Origin: Holophagales bacterium
GTDB lineage: Bacteria > Acidobacteriota > Thermoanaerobaculia > Multivoradales > Multivoraceae
Direction of reading: 5' to 3'
DNA: 64,000 bases
NCBI GenBank assembly: GCA_009843505.1
Contig: VYDI01000028.1
Coordinates: forward strand, 1 to 64,000
Part shown: positions 55,526-62,024 of the stretch, in pieces
Numbering within the stretch: the first letter of the stretch is position 1
Layout of the letters: every line of letters starts with the position of its first letter
Notes under the pieces: generated by a model
Told to the model about the DNA's origin: nothing
What the model saw: only the letters and a program-made list of their open reading frames with translations
The model's database searches: none
Program-made: the position numbers and the translations under genes

Positions 55526-55905
55526 TCAACAGTCGTTGCCGATGTAGGCGATGGTTCCCGCGGCAAGACCGCCGAAGCCTACCAGACCAACAATGCCACC
55601 CACGAAAGTGGTCACCGGCTCAGGGATTATCGCGAGCAAGCCGCCCGCTGCACCCAACAACCCACCAGCAAGCGCCAAATCGCCGTACATGTCGCAGTTG
55701 TTGTGATGGTTCATCTCCTCCGGCGACATACAGCCCGAAGACGTGTTGACGTATCCAGGCGTTTGGCACGGCCCGTGCAGCGGCTTGATCTGCGCCGCGC
55801 TCGTGGTCGACTGCGGATAATCCGCCGCCGCCATCGTCGGTGCACTGCCGATCAACGTGCGAAGAACAGCACGCTCAGCAGCGTGCCTCGTAGAGCTTCC
55901 CTCAT
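55526..55905 (-). pseudogene. secreted glycine-rich Cys-containing peptide 2, reading frame broken near its signal peptide
   Basis: From ATG 55905, placed like that of peptide 1, the frame reads MREALRGTLLSVLFFAR and stops at 55852. One base inserted after FFA would restore a signal peptide continuing TLIGSAPTMAAADY. The downstream frame then encodes about 95 residues: a polar part with three Cys (PCQ, GCM, NCD), a long Gly/Ala-rich hydrophobic hairpin (GGLLGAAGGLLAII, then VGGIVGLVGFGGLAAGTIAY) and a terminal NDC. Either a real inactivating deletion, a sequence error, or an internal start at TTG 55856 / ATG 55835. It resembles a class II-type bacteriocin precursor only in composition. Confidence 0.55.
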
Positions 55906-56005
55906 TTCGTAGCCTCCTCTGTTTGGGTGCTACAGCCCGCCGTCGGCGGCTCATCCGCGACGACCCGACCGTAGACTGGAAGTAAGACGGTGCGGACCGT
56001 AGCAC
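55903..56005 (-). repeat. 103-bp leader repeat, copy 2
   Basis: Aligns without gaps to 57826-57928 with 8 mismatches in 103 positions. It covers the start codon, the GGAGGCTACGAA ribosome site, the 5' leader and a distal CTGGAAGTAAGACG motif (+ strand). Its outer end is a dyad (GTGC, 8 nt, GCAC), a possible operator. Duplicated promoter/leader of cassette 2. Confidence 0.8.
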
Positions 56006-56158
56006 AGGGGAAACAGTGGAATCGCGGCCCGCTAGCCCGTGACCGGGATGGTGACTCGGAAGAGCCGGAACCGTCCCCACAAACGCAGAACCGCAGCCCC
56101 CGGACGAGCCTGGAGACGGCCGGCAGGTTCAAGCTAGGCCAGGCCGGTCAGCCGCGCG

Positions 56159-56215
56159 TTAGTCCACCACAGCGACTAGGAGCCAGTGGTAGTCAATGGC
56201 AACCCAAGACGTCAT
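56159..56215 (-). CDS. possible 18-residue hydrophobic peptide
   Basis: Minus-strand ATG 56215 to TAA 56159 encodes MTSWVAIDYHWLLVAVVD, starting 8 nt after the stop of the 188-residue membrane protein. There is no ribosome site, so it may be chance. The rest of 56006-56223 shows no gene, only sequence partly resembling the region beyond leader copy 1. Confidence 0.2.
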   Translation of the reverse strand: MTSWVAIDYHWLLVAVVD

Positions 56216-56223
56216 CGCATAGA

Positions 56224-56790
56224 TCACGACACCGGCTCGACGGGAACGAGTGCCTGGCCGACGAGGCCCAGGAGCACCACGCCTGCTGCGGCAGCGAGAA
56301 CCGGTGTCGTGACCGCGATGATCGTGAGAACGGGGCGCCGCCCACCAGCGCTTGAGATCGCCGCCGCGAGCATCGCGAAACCGAACACCACTGCGGTCCA
56401 ATAGATGCCGTTCGACACCACGCCCGGGAGTCCGACGACCCTCACGATGATCGACGCCACGAGTCCCAGCAATGGATACACGAACGCAATGCCGGTGCGC
56501 CGTGTCACCGCTGCCGCGCTCAGATCTCGCGTCCCGAACCGCAGGACGAAGTAGACGCCGAAGCTCAAGTAGAGCCACATCGCGAAGGCGGTGAAGAACG
56601 CGACGCCAGCGCCGATGATGCGGCCCGCGGCTGCGGCCCACGCGAGGCTTTCGTCTACCTGCGGTAGTTCGATGACGAACAGTGTGTTGACCACGTGTGC
56701 GGTCGCGAAGACCCCGACCATCAGAGTCGCGAGACCGATGCCTCCACGTCGGTCTGCGGCACGGTTCAGCCACTTGACTGCTGACTTCAT
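56224..56790 (-). CDS. five-helix membrane protein of the bacteriocin-like block
   Basis: 188 residues, not firmly recognised. Basic N terminus (MKSAVKWLNRAADRR) then about five helices: LATLMVGVFATAHVVNTLFV, IIGAGVAFFTAFAMWLYLSF, TGIAFVYPLLGLVASIIVRV, IYWTAVVFGFAMLAAAI and VLTIIAVTTPVLAAAAGVVL. The layout is reminiscent of Yip1-like membrane proteins, but I would not assign it. ATGA overlap with the SpoIIM-like gene means the two are co-translated and probably act together. Confidence 0.7.
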   Translation of the reverse strand: MKSAVKWLNRAADRRGGIGLATLMVGVFATAHVVNTLFVIELPQVDESLAWAAAAGRIIGAGVAFFTAFAMWLYLSFGVYFVLRFGTRDLSAAAVTRRTGIAFVYPLLGLVASIIVRVVGLPGVVSNGIYWTAVVFGFAMLAAAISSAGGRRPVLTIIAVTTPVLAAAAGVVLLGLVGQALVPVEPVS

Positions 56791-57302
56791 AGAAACGCCT
56801 CCTTGGCGACAACTGGAGTCACGGTGGACTCCAAGATGGCGGCGGTCACGGTCAGCACGATGGCCGTGAGCGTCCACCACACGATTGGGCGAATCGAGAA
56901 CGGTTGGTCGAGGCTCAGGCGTCTCACGGTCTGGACCGCAAGACCGAGTCCCGCCGTCGTGCCGGCGATCTGGCCCAGGGATTCGGGTACTCCGTGAACC
57001 AGCAACGATAGGCGCAGTGCGCTTGGCTCGAGGCCGACAAACAGTCCACCGACCTGCAGTCCATTCCAAGCCGCAACCAACACGGTCGGGATCGCGAGCA
57101 TCAAGCCGCCAGCGACCAGGAGCCCGACGATGCGCAGGTTGTGCGCCGCAGTCGTGGTGAACGAGACCGTCGTGATGTCGTCAGCGCTCACGGTGGTCGC
57201 GAATGGATTCGCGGGCACGTAACAGCCGATCACGACTCCCGCGAAGAAGATTGCGGCCGCAGCCCGCCAAGGCTGCGGCCGCAACGAACCGTCAGTTTTC
57301 AA
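56787..57302 (-). CDS. SpoIIM/DUF95-like membrane protein
   Basis: 171 residues with about four helices (WRAAAAIFFAGVVIGCYVP, LRIVGLLVAGGLMLAIPTVL, IRPIVWWTLTAIVLTVTAAI). The middle segment LLVHGVPESLGQIAGTTAGL contains the HGxxE element typical of stage II sporulation protein M (DUF95) proteins. That family includes the membrane protein conserved in circular-bacteriocin clusters. The start is TTG 57302, without Shine-Dalgarno, just ahead of a strong hairpin. ATGA overlap with the next gene. Family assignment is moderate. Confidence 0.65.
   Translation of the reverse strand: MKTDGSLRPQPWRAAAAIFFAGVVIGCYVPANPFATTVSADDITTVSFTTTAAHNLRIVGLLVAGGLMLAIPTVLVAAWNGLQVGGLFVGLEPSALRLSLLVHGVPESLGQIAGTTAGLGLAVQTVRRLSLDQPFSIRPIVWWTLTAIVLTVTAAILESTVTPVVAKEAFL
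57251..57284. repeat. perfect 14-bp inverted repeat inside the SpoIIM-like gene start
   Basis: TTGCGGCCGCAGCC (57251-57264) and GGCTGCGGCCGCAA (57271-57284) are perfect complements around CGCCAA. In the mRNA the hairpin begins 18 nt after the TTG start codon. There is no T-run, so a terminator is unlikely; it may restrain translation. Confidence 0.6.
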
Positions 57303-57320
57303 GAAACGTTGGGAGACGTT

Positions 57321-57533
57321 TCAGACGCGACTCGCCTTTGTGCGACAGAACTTCAGGAGCCACATGTACGCGGCACCTTGGAAGCCTGCCGTGAGGCCAA
57401 GCCAGAGTCCGTAGTTACGCTCGAACAACAGGGCGGTAAGCCCCGCTACGACCAGCGCGACGACGATGAAGCCGACCGCAAACAGCCCGGGGGCGTTTCG
57501 GATCGACGCAAGCGGTTCTCGTGTCGTCGCCAT
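57321..57533 (-). CDS. 70-residue two-helix membrane protein (cassette 1)
   Basis: Starts at ATG 57533, 4 nt after the stop of peptide 1, so surely co-translated. Two helices (GLFAVGFIVVALVVAGLTAL and LWLGLTAGFQGAAYMWLL) and a basic C terminus (KFCRTKASRV). Small basic membrane proteins immediately after a bacteriocin gene are often immunity proteins; that role is inferred from position only. No family recognised. Followed 18 nt later by the SpoIIM-like gene. Confidence 0.7.
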   Translation of the reverse strand: MATTREPLASIRNAPGLFAVGFIVVALVVAGLTALLFERNYGLWLGLTAGFQGAAYMWLLKFCRTKASRV

Positions 57534-57537
57534 CCCG

Positions 57538-57828
57538 CTACGCCCCGCCGACGATGGCTCCGAGGCCCGCGCCGATGTCGGCACCCTTGAGACCCGCGAA
57601 GACGGTGCCGGGACCTGGAGCGATGATGCTCCCGAGATACGCGCCGCCGAAGAGTCCGACCGCGCCGCCGATGATGCCACCCACGGCGGCCGCGCCGGCA
57701 CCGCTCTTGCCACCGAGGTACGCGCCGATCTCGGATGTCGCGAGCGAGGCGTCGCCAGTGTCGGGCATCGCGACCGGTGCCAGAACCAGCGATATCGCGA
57801 CCAGTGCGGCGAAAAGTGTCTGCTTCAT
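57538..57828 (-). CDS. secreted glycine-rich hydrophobic peptide 1 (bacteriocin-like precursor)
   Basis: 96 residues. A clear signal peptide MKQTLFAALVAISLVLAPVA, a short polar stretch (MPDTGDASLATSEIGAYLGG) and then an almost uninterrupted Gly/Ala-rich hydrophobic tail with many GxxxG steps (GAAAVGGIIGGAVGLFGGAY, GADIGAGLGAIVGGA). No Cys. ATG 57828 has GGGAGGCTACGAA directly upstream. The composition fits pore-forming class II or circular bacteriocins, but also glycine-zipper envelope proteins. First gene after leader copy 1; a 70-residue membrane protein follows. Confidence 0.75.
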   Translation of the reverse strand: MKQTLFAALVAISLVLAPVAMPDTGDASLATSEIGAYLGGKSGAGAAAVGGIIGGAVGLFGGAYLGSIIAPGPGTVFAGLKGADIGAGLGAIVGGA

Positions 57829-57928
57829 TTCGTAGCCTCCCTTGTGTGGGTGCTACAGCCCGCCGCCGACGGCTCATCCGCGACGACCCGACCGTAGACT
57901 GGAAGTAAGACGCTACGGACCATAGCAC
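57826..57928 (-). repeat. 103-bp leader repeat, copy 1
   Basis: Same element as 55903-56005 (95 of 103 positions identical), here ahead of peptide 1. The outer end GCTACGGACCATAGC (+ strand) is an imperfect dyad. Degenerate extra pieces follow upstream: TAGACTGGAA again at 57946-57955 and CTGGAAGTAAGACG at 57995-58008. Confidence 0.8.
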
Positions 57929-58440
57929 GGAGGCGATTGGGTCGCTAGACTGGAACTTGGCCCGCTACGGCCCGCGACCTCGCCCGACGAAGGGCTGGAA
58001 GTAAGACGCCCCCTCATTCGAGGCGGCCGTTGCGCCCCCCGTAGCGGGTCAACCTGGCTTCAGCAGAACCTGGGGAGACTCATCGGGGACGCTGGCGTGT
58101 ACCCCACCGCTACGACCTCGCCGTGCTCACGAAGCCGATGGGACGCAGGGCTGGCGTACTAGCTCGTGCCCAAGCGCGAAACTTGGCTGTGGGGCTGTCA
58201 GATTCGGGGGGGGGGCGCGCGACCCTGCGTTGCGATCTTCTCTTGCAGGCGCCTCACGTCACCGATCAACATACCAGTTTCGTTCGTAAGAAGGGCGTAA
58301 GGAAAGGACCGTCAAGGGTGTGGTTTTCGTAAACTCAGCCCCCTCGAGGCGGACACCCCGGTCGCATCGGTGGCCTCAGAACGACCGATGGGACCCTCCC
58401 CCACGGCCCGCGGACAGGCGGCAGCTACGCGCTCGGTGCC
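57929..58440. other. 512-bp intergenic stretch between hmgR and the cassettes
   Basis: No convincing gene. It contains degenerate repeats of the leader motif (57946-57955 and 57995-58008), a run of nine G (58206-58214) and a less GC-rich patch around 58260-58340. Minus-strand TTGACG near 58305 could be a -35 but no good -10 is placed for it. Confidence 0.45.
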
Positions 58441-59718
58441 TCAACCCGCGCGTGCGGCGCTGGAGCGGCCCAGCCGTTCGTGGGCCCGGGCCAGGTCGCG
58501 CGACGTGAACGCGGCGGTCAGCGAGAGTTCACCGGCGAGAACGACGGCGCCGACGATCTCGGCCAGCCGGCGCACCGCGGCGCCCGGCCGCTCCGCGTCG
58601 GGCCGCACGCCCATCACTTCGAGCGCCTCGCGCTGGGTGTCGAGACCTGTGCCGCCGCCGATCGCGGCCAGCGGGCAATCCGGCATGTAGACGGACGCGT
58701 AGACCGAGCCGTCGTCCCGGGCCTCGAACGAGGCGACACCCATGGCGCCTTCCACGACGTGGGCGAGATCCTGGCCGCAGGCGACGAAGACCGCCGCGAG
58801 CACGTTGGCGAACTGCGCGTTGAAGGCGAGCGCGCCGGCCGCCACGGAACCGAGCAGGTTCTTGCGGTAGGCCACGTCCTGGAGCGCCTTCGCCTCCGAC
58901 TTGAGGACCTTGCGCACCGTCGTCTCGTCCAGCACGACCTCGGCGTGAATCCGCTTGCCGCGACCGAGCTGGTAGTTGACCGCGGAGGGTTTCTTGTCGA
59001 CGCAGTAGTTCCCCGACAGCGCCACGCACTGGGCGCCCGTCTCCGGCTCGATCAGCTCGGACACGACGCGGTCGCAGGCGATCGTCACCATGTTCATGCC
59101 CATCGCGTCGCCGGTGGCGAAGCGGAAGCGAAGGAACACGGTGCTTCCGACCACCGACGGTCGAATGTCGCGAAGTTCCAGGTAGCGGCTCGTCTCCTGC
59201 GCCTTGGCGCGGATCCTCTCCTCGTTGGCTTCCAGCCACTCGAGCAGTCGCCGGGTGTCCTCGATCCCCGTGGTGCGGAAGACCGGAGCCCGGGTCATGC
59301 CCACGTCCTCGACGAAGACGGTCGCGCCGCCCGCCGCCGTGATCGCGCGGCAGCCGCGGTTCACGCTGGCTAGCAGCGCCCCCTCGGTGGTCGCCATCGG
59401 CACGCAGACCGTGCCGTCGATCTCGCTCCCCCGTACGTGAACCGGCCCGGCGACGCCCATCGGCACCTGGGCGGCGCCAATGAAGTTCTCGCAGTTCTGG
59501 GTAGACGCCCGTTCGCCGTCCAGGGCGTAGCTGCCGATCGCCGTGAGCGGACCGCTGCCGGTCGCCAGGTCCAGAGCCCGGCGCCGCACCGCGGCCTGCC
59601 CCGCCGCGTCGAGGCCCGGCGGCGGCCGGTGGAAGCCGCGCTCGGAACCGGCGATCTCGGCCGCCGCCGCTTCGAGTTCGGGGGCCAGTTCGGGGCCGGA
59701 AACCGGCCGATCAGCCAT
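58441..59718 (-). CDS. hmgR: hydroxymethylglutaryl-CoA reductase
   Basis: Reduces HMG-CoA to mevalonate, the committed step of the mevalonate pathway. 425 residues. Catalytic Glu in NCENFIGAAQVPMGVAGP (E77), FRFATGDAMGMNMV (nucleotide binding), Lys in VDKKPSAVNYQ, Asp region AIGGGTGLDTQREAL and the C-terminal His in DLARAHERLG. The DAMGMN motif and ENFIG block place it with class I-type enzymes. It overlaps the idi-2 gene by 8 bp. The rest of the pathway lies beyond the accessory block, 3.9 kb away on the same strand. Confidence 0.95.
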   Translation of the reverse strand: MADRPVSGPELAPELEAAAAEIAGSERGFHRPPPGLDAAGQAAVRRRALDLATGSGPLTAIGSYALDGERASTQNCENFIGAAQVPMGVAGPVHVRGSEIDGTVCVPMATTEGALLASVNRGCRAITAAGGATVFVEDVGMTRAPVFRTTGIEDTRRLLEWLEANEERIRAKAQETSRYLELRDIRPSVVGSTVFLRFRFATGDAMGMNMVTIACDRVVSELIEPETGAQCVALSGNYCVDKKPSAVNYQLGRGKRIHAEVVLDETTVRKVLKSEAKALQDVAYRKNLLGSVAAGALAFNAQFANVLAAVFVACGQDLAHVVEGAMGVASFEARDDGSVYASVYMPDCPLAAIGGGTGLDTQREALEVMGVRPDAERPGAAVRRLAEIVGAVVLAGELSLTAAFTSRDLARAHERLGRSSAARAG

Positions 59719-60781
59719 CGGCCGTCTCCTTCAGGAGTGGCACGCGGCGCAACGCCGCGAGGTCGGCAGCGCCGGTGCAGAACATGCACGTGCGCAGCTC
59801 GAAGGCGGTGCGGGAGATCCGGTCGACGACCGCCTCGGTCGAGGCGTTTGCCGCCTCGAGGAACGGGAAGGCCATGCCGGCGACGTCGGCGCCAAGGGCC
59901 AGCGCCTTCGCCGCGTCGACGCCGGAGCGGATGCCGCCGCTGCCGATCACCTGGACGCCGGGCACCGCCGCCAACTGGCGGATCGACTCCGGCGTCGGCA
60001 CTCCCCAGTCGGCGAAGCGCTCACCCAGCGCCACTTCGTCGGCCCGGGCCGCCTCGATCCGCGCCCAGCTCGTGCCTCCCACTCCGGCCGTGTCCAGGAT
60101 GCGGACACCGACGTTGGCGAGCTCGCGGCCGACCGCGGCCGAGATGCCGCAACCGATCTCCTTGACCACGACCGGCACGTCGAGCGCCTCGACCACGCGC
60201 GCGATCTTCGGCAGCAGGCCGCGGAAGTTCAGTTGGCCTTCCGGCTGCAGCGCCTCCTGCAGCGCGTTCAGGTGCAGCACCAGGGCGTCGGCCTCGACCA
60301 TGTCGACCGCCGCCCGGCACTCGTCGACGCCGTAGCCGTAGTTCAGTTGCACCGCACCCAGATTGGCCAGGATCGGCACGCTGGGCGCGAACTCCCGCAC
60401 CCGGAACGTCGCCGCGGTTTCCGGATCGTCGATCGCCTTGCGCTGCGAGCCGACCCCGAGAGCGACCCGCCTCGCCTCGGCCGCTTCGGCCAGACGGCGA
60501 TTGATCTCCTCCGCGGCGCCCGTACCCCCCGTCATGCAGGAGATGAGCAGCGGCGCCTCGAGCTCCCGCCCCAGGAAGCCACAGCCGATCCGGACGTCGT
60601 CGAAATCGATCTCCGGCAGCGCCCTGTGCTCGAACCGGTAGTCGTCGAAGTAGCTGCGCTCGACCTGCATGCGCCGATCCAGCGCCAGGCGGATGTGCTC
60701 AGCCTTGCGATCCCGCTCGCCCTCCGCCGCCGCCAGCAGCGGACGGGTACTCACGCGACCGCCCCAATCTTGCGGCTGCAC
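59711..60781 (-). CDS. fni: type 2 isopentenyl-diphosphate isomerase (FMN-dependent)
   Basis: Interconverts IPP and DMAPP using reduced FMN. 356 residues, TIM barrel: RKAEHIRLALDRRMQ, LLISCMTGGTGAAEEINRRL, ALGVGSQRKAID, ANLGAVQLNYG, LHLNALQEALQPEGQLNFRG, VVKEIGCGISAAVGRELA, DTAGVGGTSWARIE and IGSGGIRSGVDAAKALALGA. GTG start at 60781 lies 9 nt after a TACAGT hexamer. First gene of idi-hmgR, which overlap by 8 bp. Confidence 0.95.
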   Translation of the reverse strand: MQPQDWGGRVSTRPLLAAAEGERDRKAEHIRLALDRRMQVERSYFDDYRFEHRALPEIDFDDVRIGCGFLGRELEAPLLISCMTGGTGAAEEINRRLAEAAEARRVALGVGSQRKAIDDPETAATFRVREFAPSVPILANLGAVQLNYGYGVDECRAAVDMVEADALVLHLNALQEALQPEGQLNFRGLLPKIARVVEALDVPVVVKEIGCGISAAVGRELANVGVRILDTAGVGGTSWARIEAARADEVALGERFADWGVPTPESIRQLAAVPGVQVIGSGGIRSGVDAAKALALGADVAGMAFPFLEAANASTEAVVDRISRTAFELRTCMFCTGAADLAALRRVPLLKETADG

Positions 60782-60790
60782 ATGCGCGGC

Positions 60791-60796
60791 ACTGTA
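60791..60796 (-). promoter_or_regulatory. -10 element (TACAGT) of the idi-hmgR operon
   Basis: TACAGT on the minus strand ends 9 nt before GTG 60781; no Shine-Dalgarno. Confidence 0.4.
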
Positions 60797-60853
60797 CCGG
60801 AAATCGCGTAAGTGGAGCGTTCACGGTCGGATGCGGCTTCGCCGACGCGCGGC

Positions 60854-61903
60854 TCAGCCGCCGATGCGGAACATCTCGACGCGCTGGGGAGCAGGCTGCA
60901 GGCCGGCGCGGAGGCGTTCGGCGCGGACCTCGGAGTAGCGGTCTTCGCGCTGGCGCCAGTGGGCGGCCAGAAAGGCGAGTAGCTCGTCGTCCGTGGCGCC
61001 GGCGCGGAGGCGGTCGCGGAGCGACGGGCCGGTGTCGGCGAAGAGGCAGGTGTACAGGCGGCCGTCGGAGGAGAGGCGGGCCCGGGCGCAGTCGCCGCAG
61101 AAGGGGCGGCTGATCGAGGGGATGACGCCGAACTCGACGCCGTTGTCGAGGTAGCGGAAGCGTTCCGCGACGTCGCTGGGTTGAGCGCGATCGACGGGTT
61201 CGAAGGGCCACCGTTCGGCGATGCGGTCGGCGATCCCGGAGGCCGTGATGACCTGATCGAGGCTCCAGTCGTTCACGGTGCCGACGTCCATGAACTCGAT
61301 GAAGCGGACGACGTGGCCGCGCTCCTTGAAGTAGCCGGCGATGTCGGCGATCTCGTCTTCGTTCGTGCCCTTCATGACGACCGTGTTGATCTTGATCGGG
61401 CCGAGGCCGGCGTCCGCCGCGGCGTCGATGCCTTCGAGAACCTGACCGACACCGTGACCGAGGCCGGTGACCCTGCCGAAGACGTCATCGTGGAGCGACT
61501 CGACGCTGACCGTGACCCGGTCCAGGCCGGCGTCCGCCAGCGCCTTCGCCTTCTTCGCAAGCAGGGCGCCGTTCGTCGTCAGCGCCAGGTCCTCGATTCC
61601 CGGCACCGCGGCCAGGATCCCGACCAGATCCTCGATGTCCCGCCGCAGCAGCGGTTCGCCGCCCGTCAGCCGCAGCTTGCGAACGCCGAGCTGCACGAAC
61701 AGCCGCACCAGGCGCTCGATTTCCTCGAACGTCATCAACTGTTGCCTGGGCAGGAACCTGTACTCCCGGTCGGCCGGCATGCAGAAGGTGCAGCGGAAGT
61801 TGCAGCGGTCGATGACGGAAATGCGCAGGTCGCGCACCGGCCGGCCGAGGCGGTCGATGACCGGGGCCGACGCGGTGCCGCCGTTCGGGGAGTCGAGAGT
61901 CAT
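60854..61903 (-). CDS. moaA: GTP 3',8-cyclase MoaA
   Basis: Radical SAM enzyme starting molybdenum cofactor synthesis. 349 residues: cluster-binding C34, C38, C41 in DRCNFRCTFCMP, LRLTGGEPLLRRDIEDLV, TVSVESLHDDVFGRVTG, KINTVVMKGTNEDEI, second cluster PFCGDCARARLSSDGRLYTC and the functionally important terminal GG (MFRIGG). ATG 61903 lies 9 nt after a TAGCAT hexamer. No other moa/mob gene is adjacent. Confidence 0.96.
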   Translation of the reverse strand: MTLDSPNGGTASAPVIDRLGRPVRDLRISVIDRCNFRCTFCMPADREYRFLPRQQLMTFEEIERLVRLFVQLGVRKLRLTGGEPLLRRDIEDLVGILAAVPGIEDLALTTNGALLAKKAKALADAGLDRVTVSVESLHDDVFGRVTGLGHGVGQVLEGIDAAADAGLGPIKINTVVMKGTNEDEIADIAGYFKERGHVVRFIEFMDVGTVNDWSLDQVITASGIADRIAERWPFEPVDRAQPSDVAERFRYLDNGVEFGVIPSISRPFCGDCARARLSSDGRLYTCLFADTGPSLRDRLRAGATDDELLAFLAAHWRQREDRYSEVRAERLRAGLQPAPQRVEMFRIGG

Positions 61904-61912
61904 GGACCGACA

Positions 61913-61918
61913 ATGCTA
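61913..61918 (-). promoter_or_regulatory. -10 element (TAGCAT) of moaA
   Basis: TAGCAT on the minus strand ends 9 nt before ATG 61903; no Shine-Dalgarno, so probably leaderless. Confidence 0.45.
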
Positions 61919-61965
61919 CGCGAGCCGGCATGGTCGCCGCTTCGCGGCGGCGTTGTTCCGGAAAG

Positions 61966-62017
61966 CCGGCGGGGACGCCGGCGCACCCAGTCCGGCGGGG
62001 ACGCCGGCGCACCCAGT
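61966..62017. repeat. two perfect tandem copies of a 26-bp palindromic element
   Basis: 61966-61991 and 61992-62017 are identical. Each contains the palindrome CGCCGGCGTCCCCGCCGG (minus strand) followed by an asymmetric CACCCAGT tail. It sits between the convergent-side end of nudC (62025) and the moaA promoter. This looks like a REP-type intergenic element. Confidence 0.75.
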
Positions 62018-62024
62018 GGGGCCG

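Noticed and set aside
58123..58332. 69-residue plus-strand frame in the intergenic region before hmgR
   Set aside because: No ribosome site, no hydrophobic or domain pattern, and it spans the poly-G tract; coding is not supported.
54980..58440. Insertion sequence or prophage as the origin of the accessory block
   Set aside because: No transposase, integrase, terminal inverted repeat or tRNA attachment site could be found in or around it.
61966..62017. CRISPR-like array
   Set aside because: Only two copies, directly abutting with no spacer.
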